Positions 34,007 through 49,000 of a DNA stretch of 64,000 nucleotides are shown here, piece by piece. The notes under the pieces are model-generated. The model saw nothing but the letters and a program-made list of their open reading frames with translations. It did not search any database and had not been told where the DNA came from. Each line of letters starts with the position of its first letter. Positions within the stretch are counted from its first letter, which is position 1. Location of the stretch: contig KL647318.1 in the NCBI GenBank assembly GCA_000727475.1, positions 211,491 to 275,490 on the forward strand, written 5' to 3'. Source of the stretch: Sarcocystis neurona (lineage: Eukaryota; Apicomplexa; Conoidasida; Eucoccidiorida; Sarcocystidae). The translations under genes were made by a program, and so were the position numbers.

Positions 34007-37000
34007 TCACCGGCTGCTGGTGACGCACGCGTTAATTCGCAGCGCAAGGGAGAGCAGCTGCAGGTAGGCGCTGGCGCCTGCAACGTGACGGGGGCAGCAC
34101 GCTTGAAACAGCAAAGGGTTCTTCTACAAGAAGTGTAGACGCATGCGCAGAGTTACGCAGCCGCATAGGCGCATGCATCTGTACACCCGTAGACATACCG
34201 ACCACATACCTCCACTTACCTCCACAGACGCTCAAATATGTACGCATGGATCAGGACACAAGCCTGTAGCATCACCTGCTTTGTGTATATATCTATACAT
34301 GTCCCTAGAGACGCCAAGAGCTGAGATTGACGTAGGCGTGACGCAGGTGCATGCGCATGCGTGCATCTATTGTGTGCAGGTGTGTGGTGCATGCAGCAAA
34401 GTCCGTGCACAGGTGGTCGCTCGGCAGCAGAGATTACGCGGAAGGGTCGCTGCAGCAGTCGCAAACCCGCCGCTGCACGTCTGCGCGTCTTCAAAAGAAA
34501 GCGACCGCGCGGGTAGAGACAGAAGGGGTCGAGGCCAAGGAGACACAAAATTGAGCGGATGAAGCCGGAGACGCGCGCATGTGGGGGGGCATGTGAGGGA
34601 CGCAAGAGAGGGAGGAACAGCCTTCCTCAATTTCTGTGTGTACTCGACGGCAGCAAGAAACAAAACTTGGCGTGTGGGGTGGGGAAGCTGCAGCAGAGCA
34701 GCAGGCCCCACACACGTATGTGCAACACCAGAAGCAGGAAGACAGGACAGCAGCAGCAGCAGGCGCGGGGCTCGCACCACCAGCAGCCCACAGCGACAAC
34801 AAAGTCTCGGCAGAGGCAGCGGCAGGGCAGCAGAAGCAGCACGTTCGAGACAAGAGGCACATGTGGGAAGAAGCAACGACAACCGGAGGAGTCTGTAACA
34901 CTCGACCAGCCTCAGCTGGCTTTTGCACTGTAGAGGAGACATCTGCTGAGGATACAGCAGCAGTCGCCTCACAGCACGCAGCAACGCAGTAGCGGCAATG
35001 CAGCAGCAACAGCAGCAACAGCGACAGCCCAGAGTGCGACTGCAACAGCAGTGCGGCAGTGCGGCAGCACAACAGCAATCGCTCCTATTCAGGAAGACGA
35101 GAGCCGAGTCGGTCAGCCATAGAGCAGCAGACGGTTGGTGGCAGCAGCAGCAGCTCTGGCAGCGCAACAACCGGGAGGCAGCACCTGCAGCAGCGGCAGC
35201 AGGGGAACAGCCGCAGCAAGGGGGTGGCGGCAGCAGCAGCAGCAGAACAGCAACGGCGGCAGAACAGCAACAGCAGAACAGCAGCAGGAGAGCAGCAGCA
35301 GGAGTACACCAGCAGGCGAACAGCAGCAGGCGAACAGCAGCAGGCGAACAGCAGCAGGAGAACAGCAGCAAGAGAGCAGCAGCAGGAGAACAGCAGCAGG
35401 AGAGCAGCAGCAGCAGAACAGCAGCAGGAGAGCAGCACCAGGAGAGCAGCAGCAGGAGAGCAGCAGCAGGAGAACAGCAGGAGGAGAACAGCAGGAGGAG
35501 AGCAGCAGCAGGAGAGCAGCAGCAGGAGAACGGCAGGAGGAGAGCAGCAGGGGGAGAGCAGGAGCAGGAGAACAGCAGCAGGAGAACAGCAGCAGGAGAA
35601 CAGCAAGAGTCGGACAGGATTTGTCCTTCTTAGTTGACGTCTTATGCGGAAGCAACTTGAATTGGCTACGTAAAGGAAAACATGACTTTCCCACTTTCCA
35701 TTTAAGAGAAGAGACCTGCCTTGATAAATGGCGAAATCCTTCGCTGCAATTTCGGTAGTTATGCGCGCCTTTTGCAGGTCTCGCAGACCCGGAGACACAG
35801 CGACTTGTCGCACCATCTGCCACCGCACAGCAGCAGCAGCCGCAGCAGGCGGGTCGTCGCGATATAAAGTCGAGACCCAGCAAGAGCAGCAGCCCGACGT
35901 CCCCAGCAGGAGCCGCAGCAGCAGCAGCAGGTTCGGCGACAGGAGCAACACCCGCAGCGGTACGAACACCAAGAGGGACAAACCGCTACAGCACTTGCAA
36001 GAGCAGCAGCAGAGGAAGAGAGAGCAGCAACAACCGTAGCGCGCGCAGCAAAATTAAAAGCACATGTGGCACCGGTGGCAACACAAGTAACACTCCCACG
36101 TGCCAGAGCGCGCTACCAACGGCAGCACAAGATAGGCGTCGCAGCTGCTGCGGTACACAGTAACCAGCAGCGCAGAAGCAAGTACAGCAGCAAAGAGGCA
36201 ACAAGCCAACAACCACGCAGCCAGTGCACGAGCAAGAGCAGCACACATTGGCGCACTCAGTCATTGCAGTGCAGCAGCAGAAACAGGACAGCGGCAAAAA
36301 CGGCAGACGACCTGCAGCAGCAGCAGCCCTCTCGGTCAAAATAACGGCGCCCGAAGGGGCACGAGAAGGTGTGGCAGCAGACGTTGAGTCGCAGTCGCTC
36401 AGCAGCAACTCCAGTGCATCAACACGAGGAGCACATGCGCAGCAAGAAGCCAGCAGCAGCGGCACCAGCCCCACCGTCGCCCCTCCCACAGCAGCAGCAA
36501 TGCGAGATACACAAAAAGAGAGAAGGTGGAGGGAACGAGAGAAGGGCCGGGAAGGACAGGTCCTGCGACTGCGCAAATGCAACTGAAGAGGCGACGACGA
36601 CGCGACGAAAAGGCAGCAAAAGGAGCTGCCGCAGCAGCACGCAACGCCCACGACGGCAGCAGCAAGAGGCACGCTGTGCAGGACTCGCAGCAAATCAACA
36701 GCAGCAGCAGCAGTGCCCATCTCCCGACGGAGAGGACGTCGCAGCCCGTGCTGGTGGGGCGGGGCTGCGGCTGCAGCACCCCGTAGTGAGTGTTTCAACG
36801 GCCGCAGCAGCACCGCCTGGCGCGGCGTGCTGCAAGCGCATGCGACTCCACCGGGGCATCTTGGAGAAGCGAGCACAAACGAAGCAGCGAGACAGGCGGG
36901 CAGTGAGTCGACGCAGAAGCCACGGGCGGCCGGGAACGAAGAAAACGAAGCAGCCGGGGGCCGAGGAGAAAAGGAAGAGACCGTAGAGAGAACGACAGAA

Positions 37001-40000
37001 GAAGAAGGCAGCAGCAGCAACGACAGCAGAACAGTAAGAGTGGACAAGACAGCGGCGGGGACAAGGACAGCAGGATAAAAGAGGGATATTCACGAGCAGC
37101 AAGCGGAGACAGAAATGTCCGGAAAAGAGGAGAGTACAGCCGCACAAGCAGCGCAGAGAAAACGAAGTCTGCTGCATCAGAGCCGAACGAAGGAGCAGAA
37201 CCAGTGCGGTGCATGCGCACCTCCTGTAGCAGCAGCGAGACGTCCCACCCCCCTGCAATGAGCTCGTCGACGCACGCGGAGGCCTGGAGCAGCAAAAGCA
37301 GCAGCAGCAGCAGAAGTCACGACCCCGCAGATCAGCTGCAGCCTGGAGAACGAAGTCTGTCCTCCACAGGAGCCTCACCCATCCCACTCGCACTTACGTA
37401 CACAAAAGCTGCATGCGCACACACACACACGTATATGTCTCTGTGCATGCGCCACACACTTATGACGTGCCGATACACAAACAGAGGCACACACACAGGG
37501 ATCCCTGCGCATGCATCCAGTTGTTACGAGGCAATACACAGACGCAGACAGATACATACATACACTTGGGCATATGAGTTTCTATGCATGTACCCCCTCG
37601 TTTGAACGACGTACACACTTGTAGACACATGAAGAGTAGCGTCCGCGCGCCCGGCTCTTGCGAGATTGGCAGGTAGTTACGAAAAAAAACAGCAGCAGAG
37701 GGGCGCATATGTGAAGAGGAGGCCCTCCTGGGACATCGTCAGAGAGCAGCGATGCAGCTGAGGGCCCACCTGCATGCACCCACCATCTACAGGCGCAGAC
37801 ATGTGCAAGTCAAGACTCTCACCTGCTTACATATCGCACTCAGCTGGACACATATATATACATACATATATGTTGTACTCGTGTACAGACCTATCTGTTT
37901 GATATACACATATATGTATGAATCTATGCATATGTATATATACATATATATACATACGTTGTACTTATGTAGAAACCTATCTATTCGATATACACCTATA
38001 TGTATACATACATGTATATGTGTGGATGTAGATATATAGATGCATATATATAGATAGGTTGTACTTATTTACAAACTCATCTGTTTGATATCCACATACA
38101 TGCGTATATACACGTATATGTATAGATTTATATACATGCACATATACATATGTGTCCACATGTGTGTACGTATGTACACAGACGTCTGTGTGTGTGTGTG
38201 TGTGTATGTGTGTGGGAGTGTCTACTTGCATGCGTGTGGACGTGAGAAGAGGCAGACAGAGAGAAGGGGAGGCCAATACGGGAGCCCGTCAGCACGGATG
38301 AACGGGAAGCTGACGACAAACGTGGAAGTGAGAGACGGAGACGCGGCCGGCTTCGCATGCAGCGAAGAGGACCTCGACTTGCTGCGTCTCCGCATGTCTG
38401 AGTCTCCCGCAGAACCCGCACTTCCCCTCGCACGGCCCCTAATTATATGCGAGTGGACACGCCTGTGACGGCTATCTTAAAAGAAGGTCTTCATAGACCT
38501 ACGTATAGACCTGGACACGTGCTACTCTCTGTGTACACACGCCTGCTGCATTCTTCGGTTAAGCCGCGGGGGGGAGGCAGCAGCAGCAGCAAGCGTGCCC
38601 ACTCCCTAGCCGAAGCACCCGCGGCGCGGCAGCAGGAGAGGAGGCCACCCACGCAGCAGCAGCGGGGGGAGCAGGCAGAAACGAACAGACCTGCGGAAGA
38701 GAACGGAACAGCAGCAGGAGCAACAACAGCAAGAAGAGAAACCGACCTCATCTTGAGACGCTTCGCAGGCCTGCAGCAGGCGCGTGACGATGCGCGGAGG
38801 AGGTTGCTGCAGCAGCTCCACAACAGAGCAGCAGAGACTGCAAATATCTCTGAAGCGTCTGCGCCCTTACAGAGACGTGTGCGGCGGAGGTCGTTAGTCA
38901 CACACAGAGACACGCGCGCATCCACAGCCAAGCACCCGGCGCAGGGCTACACACATATACATACACATACATACATATATATACGCTCATGAAGCTGCTA
39001 GTAGGTACGTCCTGTGTACACCTACGTAGTCACCAACGTCGGGGCAAGAAACTACGCACCTGCAGGATCGAGTCGCGCCCCTCCACGGGAAATGTCGGCA
39101 GATAATGTGCGATCTTTATATGCCAGCAGGAACGCACGCCGACTTGTGGCCGCGCAAACCACCCGCAAAGAAAAGTCACAGTATACCAAGATTCTCGAGG
39201 TGCGTCCAAGGAGAGACCCCTGGAGAACGAGCGAGATGTATATATATGAGAAGGTGTGTATATGCATATACGTGTGTGTAAATGTATGTCCATATATGTG
39301 GGCAGATATACACATGTACGTGTCTTACTGGAGGTGTTGAGGTACAGAGACAAGAAGATATACACGCCTACAAAGAGCAGCCCATACATCCATATATACG
39401 TGTAGGTGTGTGTGTCCCTCTCACGTTGGATGTGTTCCCCCCGGCCGCAGATGGAGAGATGCGACAACGCATTACCTAATATAGACCCACACATGTGTAT
39501 ATGTATGTGTGTGTGCGTGCGTCTCCTTATCTTGTGTATACCTACAGACGTCGCGGTGGTCTCGTGGAGAGAGTCTAACGCAACACACAGAGAAGAAGCG
39601 TCCACGTTACACTTCTCTTATTCTCTCTCCGTATCTCTTTGTGTTGGCGCGGCCTGTGCAGGCAACGGCGCGCACCCCAGCAAGTTCATAAACCGTTTCC
39701 TCTGCAATGGTGGTAGTAGTAGGACTCGAAGAAGGAGAGGAGGAGACGGGGGGGAGCGCGGGAGACGAGACGCTGGCAGCAGCCTGCAGCAGCGTCAGAG
39801 CCCTGCGCATGTCACCGTTCGCGAGCTGCAGCAGCGCGTCGCACGCAGCGGGGGGGCAGTCCACGCCTTCGCACGTGCAGATCTGCTGGATTCGCTGCCG
39901 CTGCGCTTCTACGGCGACCTGCAGCAGAAGCAGCAGCGTCCGCCAGAGCAACACAGGAGCAGCTGCTCCGTGTAGACGCCGGCAGCAGTAGGAGCCTCAC

Positions 40001-43000
40001 GAGACGCAGGTATAACCGGCGTGTGGCCTCGCACGTATGCCTCTTTACACAGACACAGCAGGTCTACGTGCCTACAAACAGAGACGCAGACATGTTGCTG
40101 TGGATATGGAGTAACGGGCCGGCGTATTAGCACATCTACATTTAGGTGCCTCACCCTCTTTCCCCCTCAACATACACACGAGTCGACGGAGACATGCGTC
40201 GCATGCAAGCGTGGATCTGTGCGCCGGCTGCAGCGTCCAAAGTGCAGCGGGTGGCGCACGCAAAGTGACGTAATCCCGCGTGCGGAGAAGATCGACGGTC
40301 ACTGTAGTCCCTTCCCCACCGCCCTTCCGTCACACTCCTCCTGCCCAGGGCACGGTGCTGCTCGGGTTCTCGATCACACAGCTAGCCCCTTCGGCTACGC
40401 GTGGTGGACATGTATACACCCAAGTGCACACAAAAACAGAGGTGCAAATACATAGGCATGCACGTATGTATATATATACATATGTGTATAGAGAGAGAGA
40501 GCGAGAAGGAGCTGTATGTATGTGTAGATATATACATATATGTATACGTGTACGCATTTAGATATATATAGAGAGACAGCTGTTTATATGCATAGATATA
40601 CATATGTAGAGAGACAGGCAGCTGTATATATGCTTACAAACATATGTAGGCAGAGAGAGGGCTGTTTGTATGCGCAGATGTATATATGTGTATGTATTTA
40701 GATCCGTAGAAAGAGACAGCTGTATACGTGCATGGATATACATATGTAGAGACTCAGAGAGCTGTACGTATGCTTACATGTATACGTAGGGAGAGAGGTA
40801 GCTATACATATGGATAGACATATGTATATGTGCAGAAAGCGAGGAAGACAGAATAAGAGAGATATACTTGGAGTTGGTAGCCGCGTCCGCGCAGGTCTGT
40901 GCGGATAGATATGTGTGTCCACGCCCGCAGAGGATTCGAAGGTATAACCAAGAAAGTGTACGCATGCACTTTCCACACTGAACGGTCACTCGTGAGTACT
41001 TAGAAGCAGGCGTCGGACGGAGACTCACAGGCTCGAAGCGGTGCGGAGAACAGCGACTATAAATAGGTTCGATAATTCTGCACACACAGAACGCAGCAGC
41101 AGCGGAAGGATGCGAGCTGCAGGCTATCACACAGCGTCTGTCAGCCGAAGACGTATATACTCCATTCCCCGTCTTCTGCGTGCCGCGTGTGTAGCTGTCC
41201 CGCAGTCGCATGCGGAAACCCACGCCTTTTTTCCCCGTAATTCATGTGGAGGACCTCGCAGGCCGTCGGGGCCCTCAGCAACTCCTTCTATAGTCACACA
41301 GACTCGTTGCATGCGTCCGCACGGCGTGGGCACGCGCCTGTGTCCCGGACGGTTGTTGCGGTGTACAGACACCGCAACAGCCAAAAGGCTTCTGCCCGTA
41401 CGCCGAGCATCCTTCTCTCGCAGGCGTGCAACACCACGCCCCCGCCCCTCCCCACCCCCGCAGGCGTGCATATACTTCTAAATGTAGATTGCGTCGACCT
41501 GCTGCCGAGGCAGCGCAAGCACGGGCGCACAGTCGAAATCCCCTTCTTTAGACTCTCTCGGGGTGTACAGACACCTCGCAGGTGCAGAGAACCGTCGCTG
41601 TGTATCAACTCCGTCCCCTTCCCCACTACGGTAAGAAACGCGAGCGCAGATTCACGTCAGTTGCTCTTCGTCTTCAGCGCACGGAGACGCCGTGTGCACA
41701 CCCTGGCAAGTCTCTCGTGTAGTGTCGAGACACTTGCTCGTCTGTCGTTCTTCGGGTGTACGTACACCCCGTGCACACCGAAACGTCCACGTCCACCACA
41801 GGACGATTCAGGAGGAGGTCACACACAAGTGTCGACACGCAATCTCTGCTCAAGCACTGAAGCAGACGTTTGCTCGCTACGCTTTCACGGGGAGACCGGC
41901 AAGCCGCAGAAGTCCACCTGCATGCGCTATCTGTCAGCAGTGGGGCAAGGACAGCCGTGAAAGTGGAACTCCTGTGAAGTCGTGCAGACACTGCTGTTGC
42001 CGTAGGGTTTGCTGGCCCCGAGTGTGAAAGGCAGCACCAGCAGTCAGTGCGGGTGCTGCTGCAGCAGTGTGATGCACGTGCAGGGGGGTGCTGGCCTGCG
42101 CAGCTGTCTGCGCGTTTTTCGCGGAAGGCGTGCAACAGCAACAGCAGCAGGACGAGCCACAGCAGATCCACATGAAGCTCCACAAATTGCTGCTGCTGCT
42201 GCAGAGAGGAACCTTTCTCTGTGTTGCCTCCCGGGAGAGCGTCGTGAGCCTCGGCGACCGCGTGCAGCTCTCGAGCGAGAGACGGGTGGAGAACTGCAGG
42301 AGGCGAGGAAGTGCAGTCGCACGCCTCGGCGTGTGGCTGTTTGGCGCATGCAGAAGGCGGCGTGAACAAGACAGCGGCGGATGCCCCACGCTATGCATGC
42401 TTAACGCAGCTACCCACGAGGCTGGCTAGCCACCAGACCAGCTAGCCAACAATGCATGCGCGGCAGCACAGGGTCACACGAACTCCCCACTGCTTTTTGA
42501 TCTCTCAGCAGTCCCGAAGGCGGGGGCACGACGTAACGGCCGCAGCCTGTCTATCAGCTAGCGAGCGCAGCAGCTAGCCACACACGCTACTAGCGCGCCA
42601 CCTCCTTAACTAGCCACCGCAACTGTCTAACCCACGAGTACATACTGGCGAGCCCGCTGACGTCGGCTACCCGTTCTCCCAGCTACTAACCCGCTGAGAT
42701 ACGCCAGGCGTTCTCCTAGCCACTAGCCCGCTGAGATACACTAGCCCTTAATATGCTAGTCCCTGCAGCAGCAGCCAGAGAGGACCCTGCCAGCAGCCAC
42801 GTCCTGTGTGTGAAGGGTCGAAGATGTGTGGCTCTGCGCGCTGCCGAGAGAAGCGCTTCCGTCATGCAGACGGCTGCAGTCACCGCTGCGTCGGCAGCAC
42901 GCCTGCAGCAGCAGCAGCACGCCTGCAGCAGCAGCAGCACGCCTGCAGCAGCAGCAGCACCCCCCGAGGCGCTGATGCTGCGCCGGTCAACCTGCTTGGC

Positions 43001-46000
43001 CTGCGCGCGCTGCTGTTCCTCGTCTTTTCTCTCTTTCTTGCGCGTGCATGCGGTCTGCATGCGGCACTTTTTAGACGCACTTGTGAACGTAGTTGCAGAT
43101 GATAATGAAGCGCGTTGTGCGAGAGTACGCCTCCATCAGCCTTCGCAGGGCAGACTGCGCGTCATGCGTCATCATATCGGCCTCGTCGAGGATGACGACC
43201 TTCCACGCCGGCATCTCTCTAAATCACGCATCGGCAAAGACGCAGCAGCAGGAACAGCAGCAGCAACACACGACAGATGCGTCGCTGCCCACGCATGTGT
43301 GTCTACAGGTCTACACACATACAACATGACATTCACCACCGCGTCGCAGACGTCTCTCACAAAAGAGAGATAACAGAAACAGCAGCAGCAGCAAGTGTGG
43401 ACACTTAAACACAGGACTTCACTCGGGTTACCGACAAGCACATGCATATACATTTATAGAGGTATATTTATACATAGACATGTACACAAAAATGTAGATA
43501 CAAATATATATACACATATATACAGACGTAGACATATATAGATACATGTGTGTGCATCTACACATACAAATATAGACATGTACATGTATATATATATCCA
43601 TATTCATCGATATATATATATATATATGCACATATAGATATAGATATATATACATATATACAGATATATACATATACATCGATATACATATATACAGATA
43701 TATACATATACATATAAACATATACATACATACATATATAGATATGTATACATACATATACAGGTATACTTGTATGCCTGTATTCATACATATATATACA
43801 CACATATACATATATACGAATATATATAGACATATATACACATATGCATATATATAGATATATATGTATATATGTGTATATATACATACGTATATATATA
43901 TATACATACATACATATGTGTGGACATATACGTATGTACATATTTAGAGATATATATATATATACATATACATAAATATATATATATGTGTATATATCTA
44001 TATATATACATATATGTACACATATAGAGGTATACTTATATACCTGTGTTTATACATATGTATACACACATACACATGTATACAAATATATACATACTTA
44101 TATATATATATGTACATACACAGGTATACTTATATGCATATATATATATATATAGATATGTATACGTATAGGTATATATACATATAGATATATATGCATA
44201 TAGGTATATATACACATAGATATATATACACATAGATATATATATATGCATATGGGTATATATTCACATAGATATATATATATATGCATGTAGGTATATA
44301 TACATATATCTATATATCCATATAGATAAATGTGTACATATATCTGGTCCTCCTGTGGAGGGCCACCTTCTGTTCGAAAGGCGCGCGCCTGTCTACGCAC
44401 CGCAGGGGACGGGAAGCGAAGCCGAGCAGCAGCGACAGCAGTGCAGCAGCAGCACGGAAGTACTGCGGGGCACCCACCCGACACAACGTGCCTTCCTGTG
44501 CATGCGCTCGAATGCCGTCACATATGGAGGCTTCTCAGCAGGTGAATTTGGGAAGATCGAGTGCCATACAGAGAGGTGTCTACTCAGACAAAAACATGTT
44601 CTGCTGCTCCTATATTTTGTGATGCACACCCATATGTAGACACATACGCATATATATATGTGAAGAAAGGCAGATACACAGAGAAAGACAGACACTTCTT
44701 GGTGGATATACACATACATATATATATGTATATGTACTGTGGCACAGGATATGTACATATACATATATATATATGTATATGAAGAGAGGAATACACACGT
44801 AAACCTGTTGGTACACATATATATATATATATATACTGAGCCATACTATATGTACATATACATATATATATATGTATGTATATGAAGAGACTAATACAGG
44901 TAGAGACACACACACACGCAGACACACCTGTTGGTACACATGCATATATATATTGTGGCATACCTTTTGGTCTCGGGATTGACTCTGCCCTTCGCCACGT
45001 TGATTTTCGCATACGTTTTGATCTTCTCGCGCACGACCTTGATGCCTGACACGGCACAGAGGCAGCAGCAACACGTGGGGGGGAAAACCAGCAGCAGCAG
45101 GTCAGCCACAGCAGCCGCAGAAACCCAGGAAAGCCGCCGGTCCGCGACAGCAACAGCAGCAGTATCAACTCCCCGTGGTACTGCCACCAGCAGCTCTGCA
45201 GCAGCAGCGGCAGCAGCAAACGCCGAGACCCGTTTTATGTGACCACCATCTCGGCGGCGGCAGCACCAGCAACGCAGCAGCAGCAGCAACGCAGCAGCAG
45301 CGCCAGAAACGCAACAGCAGCAACAAGGCAGCAGCAAAGGAACGCGGCAGCCGCAGCGACAGCAGCAGCAGCGACAAGAGCAGCTGAGACAGCAGCACTT
45401 TTACAAGGGCAGTCAGAAGCGCACCGGACCACGCTACGAGTCTTAGTAGCAGCTAGGCAGCATCCACGCTACCCCGTCGCATGACGTCAGCAGCACCTGC
45501 GACGGCAGAAAACCGTCGCACTACGGCGACGGGAGCAACGGCTTTGCGAATGCCACAGCAGCCGCGGCAGAAGGCACCGGAGACGCAGCAGGCTCAACAG
45601 CAGCCGCGGCAGCACTCACACAGACAGCGTCAGCAGCCTTGTAGCGCGGCAACCGGTCACAGAGACTGCAGCAGCAGCAGCAGTCATACCTTCTGATGCG
45701 CAGCAACAGCAGCAGCAACCGCAAAAGCAACAGCCAACGTCCACTCCGCAGCAGCCCCAGTAACAGCACAGCAGACACGACAGCAGCAGCAAGGGCCAGA
45801 GTAACTGCACCAGCAGCACCCATGTGCTACCAACAATATCAGCAGCCGCAGCGTCACTCCTAGCAGCAGCCGCACTAACAACCGCACCAGTACAGACAAA
45901 GCATAACACCAGCAGGAGCCACGGGAGCAGCACCGGCAGCAGCTGCGTCAGCAGCAGCAGGACGCACCGAGACAGTAGCGTCAGGAGCCAGGAGGACAGC

Positions 46001-49000
46001 TGCAGCACTCGCGACAACCGGTGGGGCACCACTGCTGCAGCAGCCACCGTGACTGAGCCATAGAGACTCAGCAGCAACTGCAGGAAGGGTAGGAGCAGCG
46101 GCAGGAAGAGCAGCAGGAAGAGCAGCACCAGGCAGAACAGTAGCACAAGCATTACAGCGACAAGAACAACACCAACAAGAGGTGCACTGGCGAAAGCAGC
46201 AAGAAGGGAAGGGAAAGCAGCACCAGCACGAGAAGCAACAGCAGCAGAAAGACAAGCAGCAGGAAGATGAGCAGCAGAAAGAGGAGCAGCAGGAAAAGAA
46301 GCAGCAAGAAGAGGAGCAGCAGCAAGAGGGGCACCAGCAAAAGGAGCAGCAGCAGCAAGAGGAGCAGCGGGATGAGGAGCAGCAGCAAGAGCAACAGCAG
46401 CAAGAGCGACCGGATGTACCGGAGCTGTCGCAGAGGAAGAGCACGCAGGCAAATACAACGAACCTCTATCGTCAGAAGCATTCAACTCCAGCAGTCGGTT
46501 TCTCGCCTCTTCGCGCCTGCGCCACGAATACCAACAACAGAACAGCAACAGCGGCAGTACAACACCAACAGCAGAAGCAGAGCAGCAAAAGCAGCACCAG
46601 AGCAGCAAAAGCACCAGTGGAGCAGCAAAAGCAGCAGTACAACGGCATAAGCAACAGCAAAACAGCAACAGCAGCAGCACACCAGCAGCAGCACACCAGC
46701 AGCAGCATACCAGCAGCAGCATACCAGCAGCAGCATAACAGCAACAGCAGAACTGCAACAGCAGAACAGAAACAGCAGAACAGCAACAGCAGAACAGCAG
46801 AACAACAACAGCAGCGTGCGAGCGCTGCCCAAGAGAGCCGCACGATATGCAGTGAAGCAGTGGGTTGCAGGGAGTCCAGAGCACCGCGACAGCAGCAAGA
46901 CCCTCACAGCGCAGCAAACGCAGCAGCGCCAGAGGAGACGCACAACAGCTGCACGTCGTGCTCTCCTTCAAAAAAGACGTGTTGTCCTGGCGAGCCCCCA
47001 CTCACCGTCGCAGGCCAAGGGCATCTGCAGCCCTCAGCGCGTCCCTGCCACCCCACAGCAGCTCACCACGCAGATCCACGCGCACACATACGTGCACATA
47101 TATGTATAGATGTTGAGAGAGAGAGAGAGAACAGTGCTGTTGCTGCTGCTGTTGCTTGGGCGCATGCGAGAGTATGGCTACGCGGACACGCACACGCATG
47201 CAGCTACGGTAACAGGGGCCAATCGAGCAACGCGGAAGGCCAGGCAGAACGCGCACAGCATCTCGAGGAGACTGAGGCGCCCCCCAGCAGCAGGCCTCCG
47301 GTGGGGGACGCATCTACGGCAAGGAGCTGCAGCGCCTCTTCGCCAGCACGTATCCACACACATCGGCGGGGCATGCAGTGCCTTGTGTCTGTTCTTTCTG
47401 CTAATGGCCGTGCGTCTGTACATATTCGAATATGCATGCATGTGGCCGTACTACTACGAAAGAACGCGCGCAGAGACGTTCGCAAGTCCTGCGCATGCAC
47501 CGCGCATGGTGGACATGCCCTCCGCCGGCGTCTACGTGTAGTGGGAAGATTTCTGTTGTCTTCTGCACGAACGCATGCACAGCAGCAGTGCTGCTGCTCC
47601 CCACACACAAGGCACGGGAGAAGAGAGGCCGCGCAGAGGCTATCTTGCGAAGTGACTGAGGCATCCCCGCCGCGCATCGCGTACGCGTGTTCCTTGACAT
47701 CTGTCGCCGAAGACGCGTAGAAGCTGCAGCCGTAGCATGGGGGCTGACCCTACAGCAGCAGGTATATATAAACGTCTACACGCCCAAAAGGCGCCGCCAC
47801 TCTCACCCGAAGAGTTCCCTGACAAGAGCGAGCGCGCAGGAGGTCTTCCCTGTGCCCGGCGGGCCGTAGAACAGCAGGTGAGGCATCTGCGCGACATGCA
47901 CACCAGCAGCAGCAGCAAAGACACGAAACAGCAGCAAACGCGCGCAGCAGCAGCGGGTGTGAAGGGAAGTAGTCCACGGGTGCAGCAGCAGCACACGCAG
48001 CAGCAGCAGCCGATGTGGAGAGACGCAGGAACAGCAGCAGCAGTCAACAAGTGGAGCAGGAGCAGACGCACAGAGACATGCTGCAGCAATGACACGCGCC
48101 AGCGGACGAGTGCAGCAAGTGGGTGGCGCTAGCAGCAAAACGTTGGAAGGGCCGCGGGACGGCGTATCGACAGCAGCAGCAAAACAAACGACAACAACTC
48201 AACGACAAGAGAAGCACCAGGCTGCAGCGGAAGGACGCCGCTCGCAGCTGCTAACGACAAGCACACGCAACATCCCCCGGCAGAAGGCGAGAGGGCAAGG
48301 GAAGCGCAGCGCGACAGCAGCAGCATTGAAAAGCCACAGATGTCCCGGCGTCCCTTAGGGGGAGCAAGCAGCAGCAGCGAGGACGGAGCAGCGGCAGCAT
48401 CAGGCACAGACCCACGCATGTGCTAATCAGCAGGAGCAACAGGGGCGAAGCAGCAGCCACAGCAGTAGTTTCCCAAAGGTAAGAAGAGCAGCAGCAGGAA
48501 GAACAGCAGACGCGCGCACGTGCAGCAGCAGGAGGCCAGTGCAGCACCCGCTGCTGCAGCCAAGTGGGCAACAGCCAGTGAGACAGCAGCAACAGCCGGT
48601 GAGACAGCAGCAGCAGGCCATCTGCGGTGCTGACGCCCTGCTGCTGCTGCTCTCCTTCTCTCGTGCTGCTGCCCTTTCGTCGCCACTGCTGCGTTGCTGG
48701 GTCCCGCTGCCGCTCCTCTGCTGCGCTGCATTATTTAATTGAAGCCTCCTTCACCTACACGTCCACCTTGGCTGCTGGTGCGCTGCTGCTGTTGCTGCTG
48801 TGTCGCGGCGCTACTATCTGCTGCGGCTGTGCTGCGGCAGCTGCTGTTACGCTTGCGCGGCTCCCGCGCTTTTCTACTGCTGCTGCTGCTGCTGGTCTGC
48901 TGACCCCTTTGCACCTCTAACTCAGCTGCTGCTACTAGATCGTTGAGATGCTGGTACTGCTGCTGCTGCTGGTCTGCTGTTGCAGCCGCTTTGACTATCC

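Noticed and set aside
35716..35720. Canonical GT donor AG|GTCTCT for RFC exon 11
   Set aside because: It would shift the frame and remove the conserved AYLQLLSL C-terminus; the GC donor four bases earlier preserves it.
38298..38466. Possible + strand gene start ([20 protein letters not shown])
   Set aside because: It lies in RFC intron 9 on the opposite strand, ends in a stop after 56 residues, and has no partner exon or family match.
38447..38992. + strand ORF of 181 aa with a coiled-coil-like stretch ([20 protein letters not shown])
   Set aside because: It is antisense to RFC exon 9 (38747-38806), which encodes conserved RFC sequence on the - strand. The helical look comes from the reverse complement.
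39092..39232. + strand frame [20 protein letters not shown]
   Set aside because: It is in RFC intron 8, antisense, without start context, acceptor pair or recognised family. Kept only as a note.
43428..44251. 159-aa, 127-aa and similar ORFs of Tyr/Ile/Met/Cys on the - strand
   Set aside because: Pure ATATAC satellite in RFC intron 5, periodic in all frames.
43436..44345. CRISPR-like or telomere-like array
   Set aside because: No constant direct repeat with unique spacers and no telomere-type TTTAGGG units; it is degenerate dinucleotide-rich satellite.
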